Below are positions 1 to 9,339 of a stretch of DNA of 47,243 nucleotides, in pieces. Position 1 is the stretch's first letter. Each line of letters opens with the position of its first letter. The stretch is from NCBI GenBank assembly GCA_025656505.1, contig JAHXHR010000011.1, positions 1-47,243 of the forward strand, in the 5' to 3' direction. The translations under genes were made by a program, and so were the position numbers. Below the pieces are notes generated by a model. That model saw only the letters and a program-made list of their open reading frames with translations. It had not been told where the DNA came from and did no database searches. The DNA comes from Candidatus Thiodiazotropha sp. (ex Epidulcina cf. delphinae) (GTDB lineage Bacteria; Pseudomonadota; Gammaproteobacteria; Chromatiales; Chromatiaceae).

Positions 1-1
1 C

Positions 2-73
2 CGATATGAGCGTTTAGCCATTACTTATCAAGCCATGCTCAGTTTGGTAGCCACTGTTATTTGGCTTAATTGA
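2..73 (+). pseudogene. C-terminal end of an IS5-type DDE transposase (cut by window edge)
   Basis: The first bases read in one frame as RYERLAITYQAMLSLVATVIWLN followed by TGA, here split for length as RYERLAITYQ and AMLSLVATVIWLN. This resembles the usual C-terminal helix of IS5-family transposases (R-Y-[DE]-x-x-A-x-x-Y-x-A-M/F-x-x-L). The rest lies outside the window, so intactness cannot be judged. The following bases GAGAACGCCCC then CTAG could be the right terminal repeat and a YTAR-type target duplication, as known for the IS5 subgroup. The family call rests on about 23 residues. Confidence 0.55.
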
Positions 74-347
74 GAACGCCCCCTAGTACAAATACCCCTT
101 CCCACTTAATCCGGGTTGCCCGAACCCTGACTTGGTGTAGGATTTACATGCCAACACCCGCCCCGGCTTCTTACCGCACGACAGGAGTAGACATCGGCTT
201 CCTCTCTGTAAGAGGCGCGCCTCTAAATTGACCTCCCCCTGACCGAGTGGGTAGGTCAAACAAATCGCTAACGATTCTGTTCGCCGACTCAAAGTTGATG
301 GGTCCGCGAATAAACACAAATTAATGCAAAGACTATCTTAACCGGCG
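74..347. other. Non-coding stretch after the IS end, no gene recognised
   Basis: A 78-codon frame exists on the minus strand, but it has no recognisable motif, an odd composition and no convincing ribosome site. A 14-bp palindrome, AGAGGCGCGCCTCT, lies near 210-223. I see no other structure here. Confidence 0.4.
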
Positions 348-380
348 AAAAATGCAGCTCGCCTGAAAGGGCGAGAGCAT
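348..380 (-). terminator. Rho-independent terminator of the cytochrome gene
   Basis: Read on the minus strand, a stem CTCGCC / GGCGAG with a short CTTTCA loop is followed closely by ATTTTT. It lies about 165 bp downstream of the cytochrome c stop codon in the right orientation. The distance is longer than usual for a terminator. Confidence 0.55.
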
Positions 381-545
381 TTGAACCGATAACACCGTCA
401 CCGTCAGAAAAGAGTTAAAACGATGATGGCGGGGCAGGCGCCCCTTTCCCACCGCTATGCCGGCATGTTGAGTGTCAGGGAAACTGTTTCAGTCGGCTTC
501 TTGAACCGGAAACCCTGGCGAAAGCGTTGCCGTGAAAAACCCCGT

Positions 546-1196
546 CTATTTGGGATGACAATGAAGGCACAATTGGGAACCTTCGATTGTTTTTCGGAGC
601 AACTTCGTATTCGCTACCTGGCTGTTGTGAACATCATGACAGGATGGGCACTCGACCTTGCCGCTATAGAATCTGAGCTCTTTTCCGGCATCTGCTGCAG
701 AAAGATTAAGGGCGTCATGACAGTTTAAGCAAAATTGGCTGTTTCTTTGTGTCTGATGGACCCACTGAATGCCGATGGGATGATCGTCTTCCAGGTCTGT
801 CCCCAAGGATGCCCCTGGATCGATAAAAGTGGTCCCAGCCGATGTGCTTCCACCATACGAATCGAGCGCGATCGTGCCGTCATGGCAAGAGAGGCACAGC
901 CGCGACAACCCCCCCGGACTCGGCTGTTCCGCCGTCACATCCATCGTCGGGCTGTTGTAGACGGTGTATACCGCCGTAGAGATCGTGTGGTTCCACAACG
1001 GGCCTTCCGCGCTGATGTCTGCATTATGCGGCGTATGGCAGACATTGCAGATCTCGCCGCCGGACAAACCCCTAGCTGAAAGATCGTGTACGCTGCCCTC
1101 GATCGCAGCGATTGCCGGAAACGTGGGCATGAGTAAAACACATGCAGCCACGGCCCTCCTCTTACCGATTATTGAATACATTCGTAACAAACTCAT
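546..1196 (-). CDS. Exported pentaheme c-type cytochrome
   Basis: This 216-residue protein has a basic N-terminus and hydrophobic stretch (residues 12-30, ending FPAIA) that looks like a Sec signal, so it should act in the periplasm. Five CxxCH heme sites are visible at residues 50-54, 101-105, 156-160, 183-187 and 210-214, with extra histidines that could be distal ligands. The doubled-CxxCH layout (for example CPSCHDVH) is typical of small multiheme electron carriers of the cytochrome c3/NapC-like groups. The start has a good ribosome site (GAGGTGGGAT) a few bases upstream. It stands alone, so its redox partner cannot be inferred. A terminator-like hairpin lies downstream at 348-380. Confidence 0.85.
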   Translation of the reverse strand: MSLLRMYSIIGKRRAVAACVLLMPTFPAIAAIEGSVHDLSARGLSGGEICNVCHTPHNADISAEGPLWNHTISTAVYTVYNSPTMDVTAEQPSPGGLSRLCLSCHDGTIALDSYGGSTSAGTTFIDPGASLGTDLEDDHPIGIQWVHQTQRNSQFCLNCHDALNLSAADAGKELRFYSGKVECPSCHDVHNSQVANTKLLRKTIEGSQLCLHCHPK

Positions 1197-2329
1197 CTAT
1201 CCCACCTCTAATAAATTAATGAAATTCCTGTCAGGAGCGTATGTTCAAATCCATGTCGGCAACTAACAATAAGATATCCCTGCCCGGCCAACTCCCTGGC
1301 CAGCATCCTTGTCTGATACGCTGGATATCCGCCTCCCTTCGGTCTACACCAATTCCATCACTCCTGTAGTGCGTAGATAAACAACCGCGCGCGCTGTGCG
1401 CATCCAACCTCCTCGCATCCATCAAGATCTCCTGATGAAGGCGCCGATCATCCGTCATGCCTTCACTGCAGCCACATTAGCGAGGCCCATGCGAACTCTC
1501 ACTTAAATCCCTGGCCGGCTTGGTGAACTGCAACTCGCTGCCATGCTGATCCTCCTGCGGCTTGTGTCTCAAGATTGCCTATTGGCGCCCGCCTATTGAA
1601 TGCTGTAGCGTGGCGCCGAATACGTCTCGAAACCCAGGCAAATGTCGGTTAATAGGAAATAGTTATATACCTATCGAAATCACATTCCCTAAGGGCTAGT
1701 AAGGTTTTTTGGGAAAAAAATGTCAAATTACCTTATTTTATATAGCATAAGAAATATTTATATCAATGCGGGATTTGCATCGCCATCAATCTAATAAAAG
1801 AGGTGCATGCGTCTGTTTTTTCAATCAAATTTGTGTGGTGGCGGATTTGATTACGAACTGTCCACCACTGCCCTCCGCTATTTTCATTTGGGAATTAAAA
1901 GCAATTTCGGGCAATCCGAGCGAAAGCGTGTCAGCTCCCGATCGACTAAATGGCAGGTTAGCTTTCCACTAAATCACAAATTCTCCTAAAAACCGCAGTT
2001 GACCGCTCCATTCCGATACTGAACTATCGTTACGATCAATCGCCAAAGCGGCTCCGGTTAAGAAAGCGGATACTAAAAGCGTCAGACGAGCCTCGTATTT
2101 TCACCTAAAATCAAGTTATTCGGCCAGCAAAAAAATCGCAGGAAAAATCCGCATAGACGCACAAACGAATCTTTGATCCCGTGATGCATTTTGGGGCAAC
2201 CAAGTCCCCAAAACGCTCTCGACTTCGACAATCCGTTAGTGCCACGGCCTCACTGCGTACGCGCCGTTTCGCCACACCATTGCTTCGCTCTCCATGGCGC
2301 GCAGCGTCGGTAATAAAAGGTCTTTAGAA
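1197..2329. other. Long intergenic stretch, no confident gene
   Basis: About 1.1 kb separates the cytochrome from the first kinase. Bases 1640-1800 are AT-rich. Short frames at 1766-1989 have no recognisable features. Bases 1377-1515 (+) form a frame containing C-L-H-C-S-H followed by several histidines, which may be a decayed cytochrome c fragment but has no start or signal. A 42-bp repeat lies at 1985-2026. The promoter of the first kinase must lie here, but I cannot place it. Confidence 0.5.
1985..2026 (+). repeat. 42-bp direct repeat, left copy
   Basis: Begins CCTAAAAACCGCAGTTGACC. It matches bases 8991-9032 at 39 of 42 positions in the same orientation. The two copies bracket the pair of hybrid kinase genes. 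Confidence 0.85.
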
Positions 2330-5300
2330 ATGGCGAAAGTAAAGATAGGCATTCTCCATTCGTTGCACGGCACCATGGCGGTGAGTGAATCGGCCCTGGT
2401 CGATGCCGCCGTAATGGCCGTCGAGGAGATCAATCAGCAGGGCGGCGTGCTCGGACAGCGGGTCGAACCGGTCATCGAAGACGGGGCGTCCGACCCCCAG
2501 GCGTTCGAACAGCAGGCGCGAAAACTCCTCGTCGAGGACAGGGTCACTACGCTTTTCGGTTGTTGGACCTCTGCCTCGCGCAAGGCGGTCAAGCCGGTGG
2601 TGGAGAGCGCCGGTTCACTGCTCTGGTACCCGGTGCAATACGAGGGGCTGGAGGAGAGTCCGCACATCGTCTATACGGGAAGCTGCCTGAACCAGCAGAT
2701 CGAGCCGGCGGTGAACTGGACCCTGCAGCAGGGTCGGCGTAGCTGCCTGCTGATCGGTTCGGACTACGTCTTTCCCCGTACCGCCAACCCCTTGATCGCC
2801 AGCATGGTGGAACATAGCGGCGGCACAGTGCTCGCCGACCGTTACCTACCCCTCGGGTGGCAGGATTTCTCGCCCATCGTGGAGGACGTCCGCAGGCTAC
2901 GCCCCGAGGTGATTTTCAACACCCTCAACGGGGACAGCAATTACGCCTTTTTCCGGCAACTCCACGGGGCGGGCCTGCGGGCCGACAAGCTGCCGGTCAT
3001 GTCTTTCAGCATCGCCGAGGGTGAACAGCAGGTCATCGCGGTGGAGGGGGAGGGGCATTTTGCCTGCTGGAGCTATTTCCAGACCCTGGACACCGAGCAG
3101 AACCGGGCTTTCATACAACGTTATCGGTTTCGCTACGGCAGTGACCGGCGCTGCTCGGATCCGATCGTAACCGCATACAGCCAAGTCTGGTTGTGGCGCA
3201 ATGCGGTGGAGGCGGCCGGCTCCCTTGATCCGGATACGGTGCGCCATGGCTTGGCGGGAAAGCGCTACGTGGGTCCGGCCGGTGAGATGCGGATTCGATC
3301 GAACCACCATGTGGACAAGCCTGTGCTGATCGGACGCGCCCGCAGGGACGGCCTATTCGACCTGGTTTGGCACAGCGAAGCGCCCATCGAACCCAAGCCC
3401 TGGCTCGGTGTCGAGGATCTTTCCATGGCGGCGGTGCCGTTGATCAAGGAGTCCCTTCGACAGTTTCCCCAGTCGGTCCATTACGCGAACATACTCGAGG
3501 CCGAGATCGGTCGTCGCAAACAGGTTGAAGAACTGCTCCGGGAGAGTGAGAAACGTTTTCGCGCCCTGGTATCCGCCGCACCTATGGGCATCTATCTCAC
3601 CGATCCAAAGGGAAAGTGTACCTACGTCAACACCCGCTGGTGCGAAATGGCCGGGATGACACCGGGCGAGGCCCATGGTGACGGGTGGCTGGAAGCGATT
3701 CATCCGGATGACCGGCGATACGTATCAGAGAACTGGAAGCGGGTGGAGAAATCGGGGGGTCACTGGACCCTGGAATACCGTTTTCGGAATAAGCAGAACC
3801 GGACCATCTGGATCGCGGGTGTAGCGACCACCCTGTGGAACGAGGCGGGAAATATCACTGGATTTATCGGCTGCAATACGGATATTTCCGAGCGCAAGCA
3901 AGCCGAAGAGGAGTTGGCACAGTACCGCGAGCACCTTGAGGAACTCGTAAAGGAACGAACGTTGGAATTGGCCGAGGCAAAAGAGACCGCTGAAGCAGCG
4001 AACCACGCCAAGAGCATCTTCCTGGCCAACATATCCCACGAGCTGCGCACTCCGCTCAATGCCATCCTCGGCTTCTCCGAGATGCTGGTGCGTGCCCCCG
4101 ATACCACTTCATCCCAACAGGAGAAGATCTCCATCATCAACCGTAGCGGCGCACACCTGCTCGGCATGATCAACGACGTGCTGGACCTCTCCAAGATCGA
4201 GGCGGGCCGGATGGAGCTGGAACCGGTGGCCTTCGACCTGCCGGGGATGCTGGAAGATATCGGTCGGATGTTCGAGGTGCGCGCCAAGGACGCCGGGCTG
4301 CGCTTCGATTTGCAGTTTGACCCGACGCTGGCCCGGTTCCTCAAGGCCGACGCCGGCAAGCTGCACCAGATCCTGATCAACTTGCTGGGTAACGCGGCGA
4401 AGTTCACTCGCAAGGGCGGCTTCTCGCTGCACGCCCGGACCCTGCCCGTTGACAATGATCTCACCATGGTCACCCTGCGGATCGAGGTACAAGACAGCGG
4501 ACCGGGTATCACACCGGAGCAGCAGGAACGCATCTTCGAACCTTTCGTTCAGACACAGGCGGCCTACGCCGGCCCCAAGGGCACCGGGCTGGGCCTGAAC
4601 ATCACCCGGTCGTTCGTTAATCTGATGAGGGGCGATATCAGCGTAGAGAGCTCGCCTGGTAAAGGCTCTCTGTTCCGCGTCGATCTACCGGTAACCTTGG
4701 CCGAGGAAACGGAGGCTCGTGGCGTCGAGGCCGTCACGCCTGAGGTGATAGGGCTTGAATCCGTTCAACCCGAGTGGCGCATCCTGGTGGTGGAGGACAA
4801 TGCAGAGAATCGGTTGCTGTTGAGCAGTCTGCTGGCGCAGGCGGGCTTCGAAATACGTGGGGCGGAGAATGGCGAGGAGGCCGTCACCCTGTTTCAGGAG
4901 TGGCGGCCTCACTTCATCTGGATGGACATGCGCATGCCGGTGATGGACGGCTACCAGGCCACCTCAAAGATCCGTTCCCTGCCCGGTGGCGATACGGTGA
5001 AGATTGTGGCCATTACCGCCAGCGCCTACAAGGAGCAGCGCAAGAACATCCTTGACGCGGGTTGTGACGAAGTGGTGCATAAACCCTTCCTGACCCAGGA
5101 GATCTTCGATGCCCTGGCCAAGCAACTGGGAGTACGCTACCGCTACGAAGAATCTGCCGTGGAGGCGACAACCGAGTGGGTCGAGATAAGCACCGAGGCC
5201 GTCGCAGCCCTGCCGAAAGCGCTACTGGGGACGTTGCGGGTTACGGCTCTATCGTTGGACAACGTGGATTTTGATGCCGCGCTGGCGCCGGTGCGCGATC

Positions 5301-5401
5301 TCGACCCGGCCCTGGCCGAGGGCCTGGCGACGCTGGCGCGGGAGTTTCGTTTCGACCGAATCCTGAAGCTGCTGGACGATACGGGGAAGCGTGATGCGTA
5401 A
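2330..5401 (+). CDS. Soluble hybrid histidine kinase with amide/urea-type binding domain
   Basis: 1023 residues. Order: an ABC-type substrate-binding domain of the UrtA/AmiC class (residues about 2-345, starting KVKIGILHSLHG), a short coil, a PAS domain (about 408-525), a HisKA dimerisation helix with the phosphorylated His at H570 (SHELRTPLN), a HATPase domain (N box NLLGNAAKFT, G boxes DSGPGI and GTGLGL), and a receiver domain with phospho-acceptor D866 (WMDMRMP). A helical tail of about 85 residues ends the protein. No signal peptide or membrane segment is seen, so the binding domain should sense a ligand in the cytoplasm, as AmiC does. ATG 2330 is preferred over 2294 because AAAGG sits nine bases upstream. 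The ligand (short-chain amide, urea or similar) is inferred from the family only. No response regulator with an output domain is nearby. Confidence 0.88.
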   Translation: MAKVKIGILHSLHGTMAVSESALVDAAVMAVEEINQQGGVLGQRVEPVIEDGASDPQAFEQQARKLLVEDRVTTLFGCWTSASRKAVKPVVESAGSLLWYPVQYEGLEESPHIVYTGSCLNQQIEPAVNWTLQQGRRSCLLIGSDYVFPRTANPLIASMVEHSGGTVLADRYLPLGWQDFSPIVEDVRRLRPEVIFNTLNGDSNYAFFRQLHGAGLRADKLPVMSFSIAEGEQQVIAVEGEGHFACWSYFQTLDTEQNRAFIQRYRFRYGSDRRCSDPIVTAYSQVWLWRNAVEAAGSLDPDTVRHGLAGKRYVGPAGEMRIRSNHHVDKPVLIGRARRDGLFDLVWHSEAPIEPKPWLGVEDLSMAAVPLIKESLRQFPQSVHYANILEAEIGRRKQVEELLRESEKRFRALVSAAPMGIYLTDPKGKCTYVNTRWCEMAGMTPGEAHGDGWLEAIHPDDRRYVSENWKRVEKSGGHWTLEYRFRNKQNRTIWIAGVATTLWNEAGNITGFIGCNTDISERKQAEEELAQYREHLEELVKERTLELAEAKETAEAANHAKSIFLANISHELRTPLNAILGFSEMLVRAPDTTSSQQEKISIINRSGAHLLGMINDVLDLSKIEAGRMELEPVAFDLPGMLEDIGRMFEVRAKDAGLRFDLQFDPTLARFLKADAGKLHQILINLLGNAAKFTRKGGFSLHARTLPVDNDLTMVTLRIEVQDSGPGITPEQQERIFEPFVQTQAAYAGPKGTGLGLNITRSFVNLMRGDISVESSPGKGSLFRVDLPVTLAEETEARGVEAVTPEVIGLESVQPEWRILVVEDNAENRLLLSSLLAQAGFEIRGAENGEEAVTLFQEWRPHFIWMDMRMPVMDGYQATSKIRSLPGGDTVKIVAITASAYKEQRKNILDAGCDEVVHKPFLTQEIFDALAKQLGVRYRYEESAVEATTEWVEISTEAVAALPKALLGTLRVTALSLDNVDFDAALAPVRDLDPALAEGLATLAREFRFDRILKLLDDTGKRDA

Positions 5402-5590
5402 ATGGAAACATCCCAATCACACCCGGAGAAGGGAAGGACAAATAACCCTGGTTCATCCCCTGTTATTCCGATGACATTAGGTGGCTGGGTTAATATTGAC
5501 ATCTATGTATGCTCTAACATCAAATAAGTTGGGAACACTGCCTTGTCAATCGCTCATCTCGAAACCGGTGGGATTTTTTGGAGGCTGCCA

Positions 5591-8500
5591 ATGAAGTCCT
5601 TTAATATCCTAAATCGTCTTAAAATCCGTACCAAGCTGATTTTATTCTTGATCATACCCATCCTGACCATTCTGTTTTTTTCTATATCCGGAATTTACAC
5701 CAAAGCCCAGAAATTACAGATCACCAACAGTTCTTATCATTTTACAACCGTCTCGTTTCATCTCACTGACCTTGTGCATGAACTGCAGAAGGAACGGGGC
5801 TTGAGTGCCGGATTTGTGGGTAGCGGCGGCAAGAGCTTCAGGGAAGACGTACTGAAACAGCGGAAGCAGACCAATGGGAAACTTAGCCTGCTCAATCAGA
5901 ATCTTGATGTCCATGCCTCTAGGGAAGACTATTGGGGATTAAGCGATAAATTCACCTATTTACAGCAGGAGTTATCTCGATTGCCTGATGTACGCAACGC
6001 TATCAATACATTAAAAGAAGGTGATTTCTTTGATTTTTATTCGAATCTCAATGCCCATGCCCTCGACATCATTCAGTTCCTTCAGGTATTCACCAATGAC
6101 GCTTCTCTGGCCAGACAGGGGGATGCCTTTTCCTCTCTGCTCCGCTTGCAGGAGCGCGCCGGCCAGGAACGGGGTGCGCTTAACGGTATATTCGCGTCGG
6201 GAAAATTAAATGCCCGGCTATTCCAGGAAATAAGCGCCTATATTGCCGACCAAAAAACCATATTGAATAATTACTATACGGTAGTCTCTAATGAATACCA
6301 GGACATGCTACGAGAGAAAATGAGACATCCGATAGTAGTTGAAGTTGGGACATTACGAGCGGCCGCTATAAACAAGGCGAGAAGAAATGAATTACTCAAC
6401 GATCTACAGATGATGATTGGTTATGGTGGACTAATACACGACTTCAAGGACTACGTCATTCGCGGCAGGGAGTGGTATGTAAAACATTTTTCTGATATTT
6501 CCATTGATGCTAAAAACATTATTGAGCAATACCAGAATTTACCAGGAATGGGTCCGGAGGGAATCTCCCATCTCAATAGCATCGAAACAACCTTTGATCA
6601 GTACCAGGCCATGATGGATGATGTGACAAAGATGAAAAAGTTAGGACATTCCATTATTGAAATCGATAAGTTGGTTAATATAGATGACAAGTCGGCCATC
6701 GATGCAATCAAACAGCTACGTAAAGGCGTAACCAGTCAGAATACCAGTGAATGGTGGGAAAAAGCCACTTTCCGCATTGAACAGATAAAAGATGTCAGTG
6801 ATGCTATCAGGTCAAATATCGTTGATCGTACCCAGCAAACCATAGCGACGACAAAACAGTCAGTCCGTATCTTTCTTATCTTATCCATAACCAATATTGC
6901 TCTATCCTTTTTTCTGGGATACCTCCTAATGCGTCGGCCTGTTGAAGCACTTATCAGTATTTCAGCCAATATGCGTAGCATGCGAAAACTCAGGAATTTT
7001 GATCAACGGTTAGAGGTAAGCGGGCACGATGAGATCACTGATTTGGCAAATGCCTTCAATGATATGATTACGGAACGGAAACGGGCCGATGAGGAATTGG
7101 CCAGGACACAAGCGTTTCTTGAAGCTGCATTGGAACAAACACCCGCCGGTATCGCCATCGCCGCAGTGCCCGAAGGAAGGTTGATCATGGCCAACTCCAC
7201 CGCTCTCGGCATTCCCGGCGGATCGAGAGCCTCCTTGATGGACATCCCCATTGAGGATTACTCCGATAAATGGCAGATCTATCATGGTGATGGAACCCCT
7301 TACGACCCCACTCAATTGCCACTGGCCAAGGCGGTTCTCCTCGGTGAAAATGCGCGAGATGAATTCATCATTCGCCGTATGGACGGAGAGGAACGTTGGG
7401 TTCTCGCCGAGGCGACTCCCATTTTGAATGACAAGGGAGTGCGCACCGGCGCGATCATGGTGTTTCCGGACATCACTGAACGAAAACTCATGGAAAAGGA
7501 GTTACAAGCCCATCGGGAACATCTGCAGGGCCTCGTCGAGGAGCGCACCGCCGAACTGTCCATTGCCAAAGAAGAAGCCGAAGCCGCCAACCGGGCAAAG
7601 AGCATCTTCCTGGCCAACATGTCCCACGAGCTGCGCACCCCGCTTAACGCCATCCTCGGTTTTTCCGAGATGCTTGGCCGTGACCGCAACGCCTCCGGCG
7701 ACCAACAAGAAAAGCTCACCATCATCAACCGCAGCGGCGAGCACCTGTTGAGCATGATCAACGACGTGCTGGACCTCTCCAAGATCGAGGCAGGCCGGGT
7801 GGAGCTGGAACCGGCAGCCTTCGACCTGCCGCAGATGCTGGAGGATATCGGCCGGATGTTCGAGGTGCGTGCCGAGGATGCCGGGCTGCGCTTTGCCATG
7901 GAACTCGACCCGGCACTGACCCGGCAGATCAAAACCGACATTGGTAAGTTACGCCAGATCCTCATCAATCTGCTGGGTAATGCAGTGAAATTCACCGACG
8001 AGGGTGGCTTCTCGCTACGTGTCCGGACACAGCCGATAGAAGATGATCCCGCCATGGTCACCTTGCAACTGGAAGTGGAGGACAGCGGGCCGGGTATCGC
8101 AGCGAAGCAGCAGAAACATATCTTTAAAGCCTTTGTCCAAGGGCCGCCGACACGAAGTCGTCCAAAAGGCACTGGGCTGGGACTGGCCATCACCCAATCC
8201 TTCGTTGAGCTGCTGGGCGGTGAGATAAGCGTCGAAAGCAGGCTTGGCGTAGGATCGCTGTTCCGCGTCGACCTGCCGGTGGCCCTGGCGGAAGCGGCGG
8301 ATATAAGCAGCACCGAGGCGGCCAAGCCGGCGGTGCTCAGCCTGGAACCCGATCAGCCCTCATGGCGCATTGTGCTGGCGGAGGACCATGTCGAGAACCG
8401 GCTGCTGCTGAGCAGCCTGCTGACCGAAGCAGGTTTCGAGATCCGCGAGGCGGAAGACGGTAAGCAGGCCGTTGCCCTGTTCGAACAGTGGCAACCCCAT

Positions 8501-8989
8501 TTCATCTGGATGGACATACGCATGCCGGTGATGGACGGCTACCAGGCAACGGCGAAGATCCGCACCCTGCCCGGCGGCGACGCGGTGAAGATTGTCGCTA
8601 TCACAGCCAGCGCTTTCAAGGATCAGCGAGCGACGATCCTGGAAGCGGGTTGCGACGAGGTGGTGCGCAAGCCCTTCAAGTCCTACGAAATCTTCGACAC
8701 CATGGCGCGGCAGTTGGGGGTGCGTTACCGCTATGAAAAGGTTACCGCCAAGCCCACCGGTAAAGCGGTGGAGGTGAACGCCGAGGCCGTGGCCTCACTA
8801 CCGAAAGAACTGTTGGAAAGCCTGCGCCATGCGGCCGTATCCCTGAGCAACAAGGATTTTGATGCCGCACTGCTACCGGTTCTTGAGCTTGACCCGACAC
8901 TCGCCGAGGGACTGGCGACACTGGCGCGGGCGTTTCGTTTCGAACGGATTTTGGAACTGTTGGACGATAACGGGAAAAGTGATGCTTGA
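5591..8989 (+). CDS. Membrane hybrid histidine kinase with NIT sensor domain
   Basis: 1132 residues. A membrane helix (about 16-36) precedes a NIT-type sensor region (about 55-290, with the hallmark LVHELQKERGLSAGFVG). A second helix (about 424-446), HAMP, PAS (about 515-635), HisKA with H679, HATPase, a receiver with D975 and a helical tail follow. NIT domains are known as nitrate/nitrite sensors in some proteins, so nitrate/nitrite is a possible ligand. From HisKA to the end the protein is a close paralogue of the preceding kinase, even at DNA level, while the sensor half is clearly AT-richer. ATG 5591 is chosen because GGAGG lies six bases upstream; a TTG at 5543 in the same frame is less likely. 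It ends in a receiver, so a further phosphotransfer partner is expected elsewhere. Confidence 0.88.
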   Translation: MKSFNILNRLKIRTKLILFLIIPILTILFFSISGIYTKAQKLQITNSSYHFTTVSFHLTDLVHELQKERGLSAGFVGSGGKSFREDVLKQRKQTNGKLSLLNQNLDVHASREDYWGLSDKFTYLQQELSRLPDVRNAINTLKEGDFFDFYSNLNAHALDIIQFLQVFTNDASLARQGDAFSSLLRLQERAGQERGALNGIFASGKLNARLFQEISAYIADQKTILNNYYTVVSNEYQDMLREKMRHPIVVEVGTLRAAAINKARRNELLNDLQMMIGYGGLIHDFKDYVIRGREWYVKHFSDISIDAKNIIEQYQNLPGMGPEGISHLNSIETTFDQYQAMMDDVTKMKKLGHSIIEIDKLVNIDDKSAIDAIKQLRKGVTSQNTSEWWEKATFRIEQIKDVSDAIRSNIVDRTQQTIATTKQSVRIFLILSITNIALSFFLGYLLMRRPVEALISISANMRSMRKLRNFDQRLEVSGHDEITDLANAFNDMITERKRADEELARTQAFLEAALEQTPAGIAIAAVPEGRLIMANSTALGIPGGSRASLMDIPIEDYSDKWQIYHGDGTPYDPTQLPLAKAVLLGENARDEFIIRRMDGEERWVLAEATPILNDKGVRTGAIMVFPDITERKLMEKELQAHREHLQGLVEERTAELSIAKEEAEAANRAKSIFLANMSHELRTPLNAILGFSEMLGRDRNASGDQQEKLTIINRSGEHLLSMINDVLDLSKIEAGRVELEPAAFDLPQMLEDIGRMFEVRAEDAGLRFAMELDPALTRQIKTDIGKLRQILINLLGNAVKFTDEGGFSLRVRTQPIEDDPAMVTLQLEVEDSGPGIAAKQQKHIFKAFVQGPPTRSRPKGTGLGLAITQSFVELLGGEISVESRLGVGSLFRVDLPVALAEAADISSTEAAKPAVLSLEPDQPSWRIVLAEDHVENRLLLSSLLTEAGFEIREAEDGKQAVALFEQWQPHFIWMDIRMPVMDGYQATAKIRTLPGGDAVKIVAITASAFKDQRATILEAGCDEVVRKPFKSYEIFDTMARQLGVRYRYEKVTAKPTGKAVEVNAEAVASLPKELLESLRHAAVSLSNKDFDAALLPVLELDPTLAEGLATLARAFRFERILELLDDNGKSDA

Positions 8990-8990
8990 A

Positions 8991-9032
8991 CCTAAAAACC
9001 GCAGTTGACCGCTCTATTCTGATACTAAACTA
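8991..9032 (+). repeat. 42-bp direct repeat, right copy
   Basis: Starts one base after the TGA of the second kinase and matches 1985-2026 with three substitutions. It leads into a GC-rich intergenic stretch. Confidence 0.85.
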
Positions 9033-9339
9033 CTGATAGGCAAACTAGTCACTTCGATTTGCCTATTCACCGGCTGGGTGAACCAGGCTGCGGAGCGAGC
9101 TGCACACTTGCGGTGGCGCATGGCTGCGTTACAACGCCTTGGAATAGCATAACGATTCCGTCGTTGTTGCGCGCCGTGCAGGGATGCACAAGTGTCGCAA
9201 GCACAGGGATGTGCAGGAGCAACCCTTGCCCTGAAGATCGCTAAGCCTTGATCCGCTGACAAGCGAGAGGTGCAGGCGAAACCGATAAAGCAGGTTTCTT
9301 GCTGTATTTGTTTTTGTCGTCGTAATGTAGCAACTCCAC
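9033..9339. other. Intergenic repeat-like stretch, no gene
   Basis: About 300 bp between the second kinase and the end of parB. The segment around 9175-9225 carries short near-repeats of the type GCAGGGATGCAC and CACAGGGATGTGC. It looks like a dispersed intergenic repeat family rather than coding sequence. The frames on both strands lack recognisable features. Confidence 0.45.

Noticed and set aside
83-319. 78-codon minus-strand frame
   Set aside because: No recognisable motif, odd composition, no good ribosome site, next to an IS end.
348-380. Stem-loop as a riboswitch
   Set aside because: Better explained as a terminator for the minus-strand cytochrome gene. No conserved riboswitch core is visible.
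1766-1989. Two short overlapping plus frames in AT-rich DNA
   Set aside because: No ribosome site or motif, and the end runs into the 42-bp repeat.
7312-8325. 337-codon minus-strand frame inside the second kinase
   Set aside because: It mirrors the GC-rich coding frame of the kinase, is rich in Ser/Arg, and a similar shadow occurs over the first kinase at 3760-4533.
9014-9262. 82-codon minus frame after parB
   Set aside because: Lies in repeat-like intergenic DNA with no protein-like features.
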